Assembly: GCF_900143515.1 (NCBI RefSeq)
Contig: NZ_FSQT01000002.1
Coordinates: forward strand, 2,791,501 to 2,855,500
From: Micromonospora cremea
GTDB lineage: Bacteria > Actinomycetota > Actinomycetes > Mycobacteriales > Micromonosporaceae
Length of the DNA: 64,000 bases
Direction of reading: 5' to 3'
The position numbers and the translations under genes were made by a program. Below, piece by piece: positions 7,686 through 16,117 of this stretch. Under the pieces are notes generated by a model. The model had not been told where the DNA came from. It saw only the letters and a list, made by a program, of their open reading frames with translations, and did no database searches. Within the stretch, counting starts at the first letter, position 1, and every line of letters begins with the position of its first letter.

Positions 7686-8201
7686 ATGCAGTTCGGCCGT
7701 TACTACGAGGAGTTCGAGGTCGGCGCGGTCTACCGGCACTGGCCGGGCAAGACCGTCACCGAGTACGACGACCACCTCTTCTGCCTGCTGACCATGAACC
7801 ACCACCCGCTGCACATGGACGCGCACTACGCCGAGACGGCCAGCCAGTTCAAGCGCAACGTCGTCGTGGGCAACTACATCTACTCGCTGCTGCTCGGCAT
7901 GTCGGTGCCGGATGTCAGCGGCAAGGCGATCGCGAACCTGGAGGTCGAGTCGCTACGGCATGTGGCCCCCACCTTCCACGGCGACACCATCTACGGCGAG
8001 ACCACCGTGCTGGACAAGCGGGAGTCCGGCTCCAAGCCCGATCGGGGCGTGGTTTCCGTGGAGACCCGGGGCTACAACCAGGACGGCACCATGGTCTGCG
8101 TCTTCCGCCGCAAGGTCATGGTCCCCAAGCGGGAGTACGCGGCCAGCGCCGTCGGAGAGGGAGTGGACCCGGAGCGGCCCAGCTTCCCCGAGCCGCGCTG
8201 A
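7686..8201 (+). CDS. MaoC family dehydratase
   Basis: A 171-residue hot-dog-fold protein of the MaoC/(R)-enoyl-CoA hydratase type. The N-terminus FGRYYEEFEVGAVYRHWPGKTVTEYDDHLFC and the MNHHPLHMDAHYAE segment carry the hydratase catalytic region (Asp/His), and VVVGNYIYSLLLGMS follows. It hydrates an enoyl-CoA; the closest-looking group contains mesaconyl-CoA hydratase-like proteins, but the substrate is undetermined. The ATG follows GGGGACCAGG. A strong hairpin closes the unit downstream. Confidence 0.88.
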   Translation: MQFGRYYEEFEVGAVYRHWPGKTVTEYDDHLFCLLTMNHHPLHMDAHYAETASQFKRNVVVGNYIYSLLLGMSVPDVSGKAIANLEVESLRHVAPTFHGDTIYGETTVLDKRESGSKPDRGVVSVETRGYNQDGTMVCVFRRKVMVPKREYAASAVGEGVDPERPSFPEPR

Positions 8202-8232
8202 GCACAGCGGCGGATCGACCGCCGCAGGCACC

Positions 8233-8273
8233 GGGCTCCTTCCCCGCATCAGGTTCTGATGGGGAAGGGGCCC
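8233..8273. terminator. strong hairpin after MaoC gene
   Basis: The arms at 8233-8252 and 8256-8273 pair over about 18 bp with a 2-nt bulge around a GTT loop. There is no long T-run, which is common for high-GC actinomycete terminators. It sits 31 bp past the MaoC stop. Confidence 0.65.
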
Positions 8274-8313
8274 TATTCCCGTTTCGGGGCATATGCTGGC
8301 GCCGGAGGTTCCG

Positions 8314-8829
8314 ATGAGCCACTCCGTCGCCGGAGAGCCGCCCTCTGCCGGTCGCCGCGCCGCACCCTTGACCACCGCCGTCTACTTCGCCGCCGAGTGG
8401 GACCTGCTCACCAGCTTGCCCGGTCGGGTTCTCGTGGCCGCCGCCGCCCCGGGCCCCGGCCGGCCGGCCCGGGGGGTCATGGCGGGCCTGGCCGGCCTGG
8501 ACGCGGTGGCCGCCGGCCGGGCGTTCGACAGCGATCTGGTCCGCGCGGTGGTCGCCGCGATCTACGCCCGCCACGACGGCGCCCAGCCTCCCACCGAACG
8601 GCTCACCGATCTGGTGGACCTCCTGGCCGCCTGTCGGGCGGCGGTCCGGGTCCTGCACCGGCGCGCCGACCCCGCCGACTCGGCCGCGTACCGCCAGTGG
8701 GTGCAGTCGATCGCGGCCCGCGTCTGCCGGGCGGTGCCCGCCCCTGGCGAGCCGTCACCCGGCCAGCCGGCCAGCCCGGCCGACCGGCGCCTCCTGGACC
8801 GGCTCGGTGCCGCGCTGGAGCTGGGCTGA
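8314..8829 (+). CDS. hypothetical helical protein
   Basis: The protein is 171 residues from the ATG at 8314, which has GGAGG 5 nt upstream; an ATG at 8293 is less well placed. It is Ala/Arg-rich and looks helical (AGLAGLDAVAAGRAFDSDLV, LTDLVDLLAACRAAVRVLHRR), with no signal peptide, membrane helix or recognised motif. It lies 51 bp upstream of the TrmH gene in the same direction and may be co-transcribed with it. Function unknown. Confidence 0.65.
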   Translation: MSHSVAGEPPSAGRRAAPLTTAVYFAAEWDLLTSLPGRVLVAAAAPGPGRPARGVMAGLAGLDAVAAGRAFDSDLVRAVVAAIYARHDGAQPPTERLTDLVDLLAACRAAVRVLHRRADPADSAAYRQWVQSIAARVCRAVPAPGEPSPGQPASPADRRLLDRLGAALELG

Positions 8830-8880
8830 ACCGGCAGGCAGGCCGTCGGTGGCGAGCGCCGGACGGGTCCGTACTCTCTG

Positions 8881-9510
8881 ATGACCGTGACCGACGACCA
8901 GCTTGAGGTGGGCGTGGGCCCCTGGCCGGGGGACCTGCCGGACGACCCGCGCTACGACCCGCAGTTGCTGGTCGAGGGGGACCGGCGCAATGTGGCCGAC
9001 CGCTATCGCTACTGGCGGCACGAGGCCATCGTCGCCGACCTGGACCTGCACCGGCACGGGTTCCACGTCGCCATCGAGAACTGGCAGCACGACTTCAACA
9101 TCGGCACGGTGGTCCGCAACGCCAACGCCTTCCTCGCCGCGGAGGTGCACATCGTCGGACGGCGACGGTGGAACCGGCGCGGCGCGATGGTGACCGATCG
9201 TTATCAGCACGTCCGGCACCACGAGACGATCGAGGAGTTCGTCGGCTGGGCGGCCGCGCAGGGGTTGCCGGTGTTCGGCATCGACAACCTGCCCGGCTCG
9301 CGCCCACTGGAGACCGGCACCCTGCCGCGGAAGTGCGTGCTGCTGTTCGGCCAGGAGGGGCCCGGGCTCTCCGAACCGGCCCGCGCGGCCTGCGATCAGC
9401 TCTACTCCATCGCCCAGTACGGCTCCACGAGGTCGATCAACGCGGGCGTGGCCAGTGGCATCGCCATGCACGCCTGGATCCGCACCCACGCCGGGCCGCC
9501 ACCGGTCTGA
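8881..9510 (+). CDS. TrmH/SpoU family RNA 2'-O-methyltransferase
   Basis: A 209-residue SPOUT enzyme with all three SpoU motifs: NIGTVVRNANAF (motif 1), VLLFGQEGPGLSEPA (motif 2) and STRSINAGVASGIAM (motif 3, the knotted AdoMet site). The N-terminal 50 residues are a short lineage-specific extension rather than a substrate-binding L30e domain. It methylates a ribose 2'-OH of tRNA or rRNA; the target cannot be told from sequence. Confidence 0.9.
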   Translation: MTVTDDQLEVGVGPWPGDLPDDPRYDPQLLVEGDRRNVADRYRYWRHEAIVADLDLHRHGFHVAIENWQHDFNIGTVVRNANAFLAAEVHIVGRRRWNRRGAMVTDRYQHVRHHETIEEFVGWAAAQGLPVFGIDNLPGSRPLETGTLPRKCVLLFGQEGPGLSEPARAACDQLYSIAQYGSTRSINAGVASGIAMHAWIRTHAGPPPV

Positions 9511-9577
9511 CCACGCCCCGGTGCCGAATCGGACGTTCCGGCTTGACGGGCCGGCGCTCCGGGGTGACGGTGGGGAT

Positions 9578-10267
9578 GTGAGTGTCGCGGTGAGTTGTCC
9601 GAGATGCGGGGGCCCGGTACGGGCGCCGGATCTGATGCACACCGACTCGAGGTGCCTGCACTGTGGCCCGGTGCCACCGCTGCACGTGCCCGAGCACATC
9701 GGAGCGGAGATCGTGGCGAGCGTGGTGGACCGGATCACTGCGACCGCGAATCAGCCGGGCACACCGCTGTGGTGCCCGTGGCCGCTGCCGCCCGGCTGGA
9801 CCCTCACCGGCGTGGCGTACGCCGGTGACGACCGCACCGGAGTGCGGGCCACCGCGGTGGCCTGCGCGGGCCCGGCGCCGCTCGGCGGCGGCCCGGCGGA
9901 CCTGGTCTTCGTGGCCGAGGAGCCGGGCGTCGGCCTGGGCACCCGGCTGGCCGGGCTGGCCGGCCCGGACCCGGGGCCGGAGTTGGCCGACGCGTTGACC
10001 GACCCCGGGCCGGGCCACCCCGAGCACGTCGGGCAGGCCCGGATCCGGGTCGGCGGTCACCCCACTCCACTGTGGCTGGTCAATTCACCGGCGGATCGAA
10101 GCGCGTACGCCGGCGAGGCTCGGGGAATGTGGCTGCATGCGATAGCCTGGCCCGCGAGTGCGGGTCACCTGCTCGCGGAAGATGTCGTGCTGCACGACCT
10201 GACCGAGTGGACTCCGCCCGAACTCGTGTACGGCGCACCGTCCCCGTACCTGTCCGGGAGAGCTTGA
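9578..10267 (+). CDS. zinc-ribbon protein, DUF6758-like
   Basis: The protein is 229 residues from the GTG at 9578. It opens with a treble-cleft/zinc-ribbon, SCPRCGGPVRAPDL then RCLHCGPVPPLH (two CxxC pairs), followed by an alpha/beta region with LWCPWPLPPGW and ending ELVYGAPSPYL. This architecture recurs in actinomycetes as an uncharacterised conserved protein. It starts a same-strand run with the small membrane protein and the PH-domain gene downstream. Confidence 0.72.
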   Translation: MSVAVSCPRCGGPVRAPDLMHTDSRCLHCGPVPPLHVPEHIGAEIVASVVDRITATANQPGTPLWCPWPLPPGWTLTGVAYAGDDRTGVRATAVACAGPAPLGGGPADLVFVAEEPGVGLGTRLAGLAGPDPGPELADALTDPGPGHPEHVGQARIRVGGHPTPLWLVNSPADRSAYAGEARGMWLHAIAWPASAGHLLAEDVVLHDLTEWTPPELVYGAPSPYLSGRA

Positions 10268-10383
10268 CAACTCTCCTGGATTGACGGAGAACGGACGCAG
10301 ATATTCACTGTACGACACCACACTGATACTCTGGGTGCCGCTGCGGTAATGGGACCCGGCGCCGCGCGAGAGGATGGCCCGCC

Positions 10384-10542
10384 ATGGTCAAGAAGGTCCT
10401 CACCTGGGCCGGAATCGCATTCTTGATCTTCTTCGTCGCCTACCGGCCAAACTCCGCGGCGGATGTGTTCAAGTCGCTCGGCGGCGGGATCGTCGACATC
10501 GCCCAGGGGTTCGGCGACTTCTTCACCAGCCTCGTGGCCTAG
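10384..10542 (+). CDS. 52-aa single-pass membrane protein
   Basis: This short gene encodes MVKKVLTWAGIAFLIFFVAY, a basic start followed by a membrane helix, then SLGGGIVDIAQGFGDFF, an amphipathic C-terminus. GAGAGG lies upstream and the stop (TAG at 10540) is 7 bp before the next ATG, so it is probably translationally linked to the PH-domain protein. Small proteins of this composition are widespread in actinomycetes; no function is known. Confidence 0.75.
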   Translation: MVKKVLTWAGIAFLIFFVAYRPNSAADVFKSLGGGIVDIAQGFGDFFTSLVA

Positions 10543-10549
10543 CCGTTCG

Positions 10550-11425
10550 ATGGGCAGCCCCGCCGGTCCACCCTTCGACCCGGACGACCCCGACCGGGAG
10601 CGCCGCGAGCGCGACACTGAGCCGATCCCGCGGATCGGGCCCGATGACGGCCCGGGCTACGGTGCCGGCCCCGGCCTGTCCGACGGTCCGTCCCTTTCGG
10701 ACGACGTCGGGTACGGCGACGGGCCGGGCTACGCCGGTGAGGGTCGTTCCGGCCGCGCCTGGATCCGCGATCCGGAGGCCGGCTACCAGCCGCCGCAGAT
10801 CTCCGAGGACGAGCTGGCCGGGCTGCGTGCCGACGCGACCGGCTCGGCCCCCCGGCGGGTGCTGCCGCTGGAGGACGAGCCCAGCTCGCTGGTCGCCCGC
10901 TACCTCTTTCCCACCGAGCGCTACCGGGGTGAGTGGAAGCGGCACTGGATCCACCTCACCACTCCGCTGCTGGTCGGCATCGCGGCGACCTTCGTGCTCG
11001 GCTACCTCTCCGGCTTCCTCGCCGGTCAGAACGTCGGCGCGTTGACCACCATCGCCGTGCTGCTCTGGTTCGCGGTGATGGGCTGGGTGGCGTGGAAGGT
11101 CGCCGACTGGTGGTATGACCGGTTCATCCTGACCAACAAGCGGGTCATGGTCGTCAACGGCATCATCACCCGCCGGGTGGCCATGATGCCGCTGGTGCGG
11201 GTCACCGACATGAAGTACGAGCAGACGCCCAGCGGCCGGGCGCTCAACTACGGCACCTTCGTGCTGGAGTCCGCCGGCCAGGAGCAGGCCCTGCGCGAGA
11301 TCAAGAACCTGCCCAACCCGAACGAGCTCTACCTGCGAGTGGTCGAAGAGATGTACGAGCCGCAGGCCGTCGAGGCCCGGTTGGGCAAGGAAGCCGACGA
11401 GGCCAAGGCCGACGACGGGGCGTGA
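10550..11425 (+). CDS. bacterial PH (YdbS/DUF304-like) membrane protein
   Basis: A 291-residue protein. Residues 1-90 are Gly/Pro/Asp-rich and disordered. Two membrane helices follow (TTPLLVGIAATFVLGYLSGFL and TTIAVLLWFAVMGWVAWKV), then a PH-like domain with the typical WWYDRFILTNKRVMVVNG, MPLVRVTDMKYEQTPSGR and LNYGTFVLESAG motifs, ending in a charged tail. It is probably a membrane-bound organiser of unknown role. Confidence 0.8.
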   Translation: MGSPAGPPFDPDDPDRERRERDTEPIPRIGPDDGPGYGAGPGLSDGPSLSDDVGYGDGPGYAGEGRSGRAWIRDPEAGYQPPQISEDELAGLRADATGSAPRRVLPLEDEPSSLVARYLFPTERYRGEWKRHWIHLTTPLLVGIAATFVLGYLSGFLAGQNVGALTTIAVLLWFAVMGWVAWKVADWWYDRFILTNKRVMVVNGIITRRVAMMPLVRVTDMKYEQTPSGRALNYGTFVLESAGQEQALREIKNLPNPNELYLRVVEEMYEPQAVEARLGKEADEAKADDGA

Positions 11426-11528
11426 AGGTTTTCGTCCGAACATCGGAGCAAGTGCGCACCTTTCGTCATGGACCAGACGGCTCCTGACGTGGCACTCTGC
11501 CAGGACGGCTGGGGTGCGGAGGTGCGCG

Positions 11529-12275
11529 GTGGCGAGCAGGGACCCGTTGGAGGAGGAGTTTCGCGAGTTCGTCGCGGCCCGCTCCGCCGCCTTGCTGCGC
11601 ACCGCGTATCTGCTCACCGGCGACTGGGCCACGGCCGAGGACCTGCTCCAGACGGCGCTGACCAAGACGTATCTGGCGTGGAAGCGGCTCGGAGGGATCG
11701 AGGCGGTCGAGCCGTACGCCCGACGGGTGATGGTCAACACCTCGACGAGCTGGTGGCGGCGGCGCTGGCACGGTGAACGTCCCACCGAGGTGCTGCCCGA
11801 GCGCGCCGGTGTCGACGAGATCGAACAGCAGCTGGACCGCGACCTGCTCTGGCGGCACCTCAGGGAGCTGCCCAGCCGGCAGCGCGCGGTCCTGGTGCTG
11901 CGCTACTACGAGGACATGTCGGAAGCGCAGACCGCCGCGATGTTGAACATCTCCCCGGGCACCGTGAAGAGCCAATCCTCCCGGGCGCTGTCCACGCTGC
12001 GCCGGCGGATGGGCGCGGCCGCACCGGAGTTGGCCGCCGAGGCCGCCACCACCGGTGGCCGGACCGCCGCTGCCGGCACCGCGCGTGCCGACCGCGCGGC
12101 CACCCCGAGCGGGCAGGTCACGGCCACCGGCGACGCCGCGCCCAGCCGGCCCCGGACGACGAACACCCCGGCCCTGCCCCGCCCGGCCGCGCCCCGTCCG
12201 GTCGAGCTGCCGGTCGAGCTGCCCGTCGCCCCCGCGCCCGTGCCCGTGGGCACGGGCACCGGAGAGCAACGGTGA
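11529..12275 (+). CDS. SigE-family ECF RNA polymerase sigma factor
   Basis: The GTG at 11529 is chosen over that at 11514 because GGAGG (11518-11522) precedes it by 6 nt. Region 2 is LLRTAYLLTGDWATAEDLLQ, and region 4 is LPSRQRAVLVLRYYEDMSEA followed by the HTH GTVKSQSSRALSTLRR. This is the actinobacterial SigE-family (TIGR02983-like) layout. The last 80 residues are a Thr/Ala/Pro-rich tail not needed for the sigma fold. The stop overlaps the downstream GTG (GTGA), so it is translationally coupled to a membrane protein that may regulate it. Confidence 0.88.
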   Translation: MASRDPLEEEFREFVAARSAALLRTAYLLTGDWATAEDLLQTALTKTYLAWKRLGGIEAVEPYARRVMVNTSTSWWRRRWHGERPTEVLPERAGVDEIEQQLDRDLLWRHLRELPSRQRAVLVLRYYEDMSEAQTAAMLNISPGTVKSQSSRALSTLRRRMGAAAPELAAEAATTGGRTAAAGTARADRAATPSGQVTATGDAAPSRPRTTNTPALPRPAAPRPVELPVELPVAPAPVPVGTGTGEQR

Positions 12276-13534
12276 AAGCATTCCCGAGCCGGTCAGGCAA
12301 CCTGACGGGCCACCCGCCGCGTCCCTACCAGGTGCGACCTGACGAGCTGGACGATGCGGTGCGGGAGACCCTCTCGCACCAGGTCGCCGTCGCACGCCCC
12401 CTGAGCGCCGACCCGGCCGGCCAGGCCATCCGCCGGGCGAACCGGATCCGGCGCCGTCGTACCGCGGGCGGCCTCGCCCTCGCGGCGGTCGCCACCGTGC
12501 TGGTCAGCACCGGCATGGCCCAGCTCGGTGACGACTCCGGCGGGCAGGGCACACCCATCGTCGTGATCGGTGACCCAGACCCGTCGGTCCGACCGATTCC
12601 CTCGGCCACCGTCGCCGCCCCCGCGCCCTCGCCCGGGACGTCCGTCGACCTGCTCGTCGGCGGGACGCTGATCAGCGCGGACGGAGAGCGGCTGGAGCTG
12701 GCCGGCGTCGGGCCGGCCGAGGCCGTCCACCTGCTACCCGGCGATGCCGGTTGGCTGGTGGTCGGCGCGCCGACCACCGCCGGCCGTTCCCTCTGGGTGG
12801 CGCAGCGCGACGGGCTGGTGCAGGTGCTGCTCGCTGGGGCGGGCGCGATCGTCGTGGCGCCCGACGGCCGCCAGGTCGCCTGGCGCGACGGCACCAACCT
12901 GCTGGTGGCGGGCGTGGTCGGCACCCAGCTCATCGGGCCGGTGCGCACTCCCCTGCCCGCCGACGCGGAACCGGTCCGGTTCGTCGGCGACAGCGTGCTG
13001 GTCCGGCTCGACCCGGGCCGCGCGGGCCACGCCCTGTGGCGGCCGGGCGCCGGGCAGCTGACCGTAGGGACCGACCGGAGCACGCTGAGCGTCTACGGCG
13101 CGCTGCCCGACGGACGGCTGGTCGGCCAGTTCTCCGCTGCCGCCACGCGCAAGACCTGCCTGGCCGTACTCGATCCGAAGCGGGACCTGAAGCGGGTCGG
13201 CACCGGCTGCGGCCCGCAGCTCAGCCAGGACGGAGCCGGCGGGATCTCCCCGGACGGGCGGTGGCTGCTGGTGAACGGATGGGTCGGCAAGGCCACCCGG
13301 GCACTGCTGGTCGACCTGCACCGGCTCGGGCCGGACCTGACCGCCGTGCCGGCCGGGCCGCCATTGACCGGCGCGGTCGCCTGGATGACCGAATCGGACG
13401 CCACCTACGTCGACGGCGCGGGCCAACTGGTCCGGGTCGACGTCGACCGGGTGCGGGCCGGAAAGCCGGCCCAACCGGCCCCGGTGCCCGGCGTGCAGCC
13501 GGGGGACCGACCGGTCCTGGTGACCGGCTCCTGA
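12272..13534 (+). CDS. single-pass membrane protein coupled to the sigma factor (candidate regulator)
   Basis: A 420-residue protein. Cytoplasmic residues 1-65 hold a DELDDAVRETL segment and a basic patch (RRANRIRRRR). One helix follows (GGLALAAVATVLVSTGMA), then an extracytoplasmic domain with repeated WD40/beta-propeller-like strands (e.g. VVAPDGRQVAWRDG, GGISPDGRWLLVNGW). It overlaps the sigma stop by 4 bp. Membrane proteins in this position with SigE-family sigmas are usual candidates for anti-sigma or sensor function; no zinc anti-sigma motif is seen, so this is inference. Confidence 0.7.
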   Translation: MKAFPSRSGNLTGHPPRPYQVRPDELDDAVRETLSHQVAVARPLSADPAGQAIRRANRIRRRRTAGGLALAAVATVLVSTGMAQLGDDSGGQGTPIVVIGDPDPSVRPIPSATVAAPAPSPGTSVDLLVGGTLISADGERLELAGVGPAEAVHLLPGDAGWLVVGAPTTAGRSLWVAQRDGLVQVLLAGAGAIVVAPDGRQVAWRDGTNLLVAGVVGTQLIGPVRTPLPADAEPVRFVGDSVLVRLDPGRAGHALWRPGAGQLTVGTDRSTLSVYGALPDGRLVGQFSAAATRKTCLAVLDPKRDLKRVGTGCGPQLSQDGAGGISPDGRWLLVNGWVGKATRALLVDLHRLGPDLTAVPAGPPLTGAVAWMTESDATYVDGAGQLVRVDVDRVRAGKPAQPAPVPGVQPGDRPVLVTGS

Positions 13535-13604
13535 GCACCTCCACCCGTCGCGGACGGACAGGCCTCGACACAGCGGAGCCGGTGGCGCTCGGTAGCGTCG
13601 GGCG

Positions 13605-14477
13605 ATGACCTCGCGTACCGGCCCCGCGCCGCGAATCGACCTGCACGCCCACTCGACGGCCAGCGACGGCACGCTGAGCCCGGGCGAGCTGGTCCGCGCG
13701 GCCTCCCACGCGGGGCTGGACGTGCTGGCGATCACCGACCACGACACCACCGCCGGCTGGGCGCCGGCCGTGCGGGCACTGCCGCCCGGGCTGCGCCTGA
13801 TCCGCGGCGCGGAGCTGTCCTGTCGCTGGTCCGGCGCGCAGCCGGCGGTGCCGCTGCACCTGCTGGCGTACCTGTTCGACCCGGACCACCCGGAGCTGGT
13901 GGCCGAGCTGGCCCGGGTGCGCTCCGCCCGCGAGGAGCGGGGCGAACGCATCGTCGCGCTGCTGCGCGCCGACGGCATCGACGTGAGCTGGCCGGACATC
14001 CTGGCCGGCGCGGGAGGCGGCACGGTGGGCCGGCCGCACATCGCGCAGGCGCTGATCCGGGCCGGCCTGGTCGTCAGCACCCGGGAGGCGTTCGGTCCGG
14101 ACTGGCTGGGCGAGCGGTACCGGCTGCCCAAGGAGGACATCGACGTGTTCCGGGCGATCCGGCTGGTCCGGGCGGCCGGCGGGGTGCCCGTCTTCGCCCA
14201 TCCACGCGCCACCCGACGCGGCCGGGTGGTGCCCGACGAGCTGATCGCCGAGCTGGCCGCCGCCGGGCTGGCCGGGCTGGAGGCCGACCACGAGGATCAC
14301 AGCCCGGCCGAGCAGGCGCACGTGCGGGCGCTCGCCGCCGAGCTGGGCCTGCTGGTCACCGGCTCCTCGGACTTCCACGGCACCCACAAGACCGTCCAGC
14401 TCGGCGCGTTCAGCACCAGTGCCGAGGCGTACGAGCGGATCGTCGCGGCCGGGGTGACCGAGGTCGCTTCGGGCTGA
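13605..14477 (+). CDS. PHP-domain phosphoesterase
   Basis: A 290-residue PHP metal-dependent phosphoesterase. The motifs in order are IDLHAHSTASDGTLSP (HxH), AITDHDTTAGW, ELSCRW, VFAHPRATRRG and GSSDFHGTH, which supply the trinuclear metal ligands. The closest family is YciV/RNase AM, which act on nucleoside 3',5'-bisphosphates or RNA 5' ends; the substrate here is not provable. It stands alone between the sigma pair and marC. Confidence 0.88.
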   Translation: MTSRTGPAPRIDLHAHSTASDGTLSPGELVRAASHAGLDVLAITDHDTTAGWAPAVRALPPGLRLIRGAELSCRWSGAQPAVPLHLLAYLFDPDHPELVAELARVRSAREERGERIVALLRADGIDVSWPDILAGAGGGTVGRPHIAQALIRAGLVVSTREAFGPDWLGERYRLPKEDIDVFRAIRLVRAAGGVPVFAHPRATRRGRVVPDELIAELAAAGLAGLEADHEDHSPAEQAHVRALAAELGLLVTGSSDFHGTHKTVQLGAFSTSAEAYERIVAAGVTEVASG

Positions 14478-14517
14478 TCCGGGTCTCGGCCCGCACAGGC
14501 GCGGCTAGGTTGATCAC

Positions 14518-15132
14518 GTGGATCTGAAGCTGTTCGGCGAGGTTTTCGTGACCCTGCTGGTGATCACCGACCCGCCGGGCATGATGCCGATCTTCCTCGC
14601 GCTGACCGGCCCGCTGCCCGCCCGCGATCGGAACCGGGCGGCCTGGCAGGCCGTCGCGCTGGCGCTCGGCGTGATCGTGATCTTCGCGGTGGCCGGACAG
14701 ACCCTGCTCGACTACCTGCACGTGGACCTGCCCGCCCTGCAGGCCGCCGGCGGACTGCTGCTGGTGCTGGTCGCCCTGGAACTGCTGACCGGCAAGGCCG
14801 ACGACCCCAGCCAGCAGGTCACCTCGAACATCGCGCTGGTGCCCCTGGGCACCCCGCTCCTGGCCGGCCCCGGCGCGATCGTCGCCACCATGCTCTTCGT
14901 CCAGCAGGCCGACGGGCTGGGCGACTTCACCGCCATCGCCGTGGCGATCCTCGCCGTGATGGTCGCGGTCTGGATCGTGCTGCGCTTCTCCGGCGGCATC
15001 GTGAAGATCCTGCGCCCCGGCGGGATCGAGGTGCTGACCCGGATCGCCGGCCTGCTGCTGGCCGCGATCGCCGTGCAGCTCATCGCGGACGCGGTGGCCG
15101 CCTTCGTCACGCATTACGTGAACATGACCTGA
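14518..15132 (+). CDS. MarC family integral membrane protein
   Basis: A 204-residue protein of six hydrophobic helices with the MarC hallmarks VTDPPGMMPIFLALT near the N-terminus and NIALVPLGTPLLAGPGA in the middle. GTG start at 14518. Despite the historical name, MarC proteins are not established antibiotic-resistance factors; transport function is unproven. A short GC hairpin (15139-15158) follows the stop. Confidence 0.85.
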   Translation: MDLKLFGEVFVTLLVITDPPGMMPIFLALTGPLPARDRNRAAWQAVALALGVIVIFAVAGQTLLDYLHVDLPALQAAGGLLLVLVALELLTGKADDPSQQVTSNIALVPLGTPLLAGPGAIVATMLFVQQADGLGDFTAIAVAILAVMVAVWIVLRFSGGIVKILRPGGIEVLTRIAGLLLAAIAVQLIADAVAAFVTHYVNMT

Positions 15133-15177
15133 CCCGGCACCCCCGCGCTGTCGGGGGTGGGTGGCAGGATCACAGGC

Positions 15178-16098
15178 GTGCGACGATCCTCCTCAGCCGG
15201 ACGACCGGCCGCCGGTGGCCGGGCCCCGCAGCAGCGCGCCGGCGGCGCCGAGCAGCTCGGCTTCGAGGGCATGCCGGAGCGGCTGTTCGTCTGCACGCCG
15301 AGCAAGCTCGGCGCGTACGCGGACTGCCCGCGCCGCTACCGCTACTCCTACGTCGACCGGCCGGCCCCGCCGAAGGGCCCGCCGTGGGCGCACAACTCGC
15401 TCGGCGCCAGTGTCCACACCGCGCTGAAGAACTGGTATGCGCTGCCCGCCGACCGGCGGCGCCCCGAGGCACTGGCCACCCTGCTCAAGGGCACCTGGGT
15501 CCGCGAGGGCTACCGCGACGACGAGCAGGAGCGGGCCGCCTACCGGCGGGCGTTGGGCTGGCTGGAGGCGTACGTCGAGACGCTGGAGCCGGAGGCCGAC
15601 CCGCTCGGCGTGGAGCGGGTGGTGGCGGTCAAGACCGCCGTGCTGGCCTTCAACGGCCGCGCCGACCGGATCGACTCCCGCCCCGGGCCGGACGGCCAGG
15701 AGCTGGTCATCGTCGACTACAAGACCGGCCGCACCGGGCTGGACACCGATGACGCCCGAGGCTCGCAGGCCCTAGCGCTCTACGCGTACGCGGCCGAGCG
15801 GGTGTTCCGCCGCCCGTGCCGGCGGGTCGAGCTGCACCACCTGCCGACCGGCACGGTCGCCGGCCACGACCACACCGTCGAGTCGCTGGCCCGGCAGTTG
15901 ACCCGGGCCGAGGAGACGGCCCGCGACATCATGGCCGCCGAGCGGGCGGTCGCCGACGGCGGCGACGCGGATGAGGCGTTCCCCGTGGCGCCCGGCCCGC
16001 GCTGCGGCTGGTGCGACTACCGGCGGCACTGCCCGACCGGCGCGCAGACCCCGGGCAAGGAACCGTGGGCGGCCGTGGACCGGCCCACCGACGGCTGA
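15178..16098 (+). CDS. RecB-family PD-(D/E)XK nuclease with Fe-S cysteines
   Basis: About 306 residues from the GTG at 15178 (an in-frame start at 15157 is possible). It is a stand-alone RecB/Cas4-like exonuclease: TPSKLGAYADCPRRYRYSY with the first cluster Cys, the GASVH helix, FNGRADRID, the catalytic VDYKTG and the C-terminal CGWCDYRRHCP giving three more Cys for a [4Fe-4S] cluster. Such proteins trim DNA ends in repair. No CRISPR array or cas genes are nearby, so a Cas4 role is unlikely. Confidence 0.88.
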   Translation: MRRSSSAGRPAAGGRAPQQRAGGAEQLGFEGMPERLFVCTPSKLGAYADCPRRYRYSYVDRPAPPKGPPWAHNSLGASVHTALKNWYALPADRRRPEALATLLKGTWVREGYRDDEQERAAYRRALGWLEAYVETLEPEADPLGVERVVAVKTAVLAFNGRADRIDSRPGPDGQELVIVDYKTGRTGLDTDDARGSQALALYAYAAERVFRRPCRRVELHHLPTGTVAGHDHTVESLARQLTRAEETARDIMAAERAVADGGDADEAFPVAPGPRCGWCDYRRHCPTGAQTPGKEPWAAVDRPTDG

Positions 16099-16117
16099 AA
16101 CCTCCGGCGGGACCGGG

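Noticed and set aside
15178..16098. Cas4 and a CRISPR locus
   Set aside because: The RecB-like nuclease has Cas4-like cysteines, but I saw no repeat-spacer array and no other cas gene in the window.
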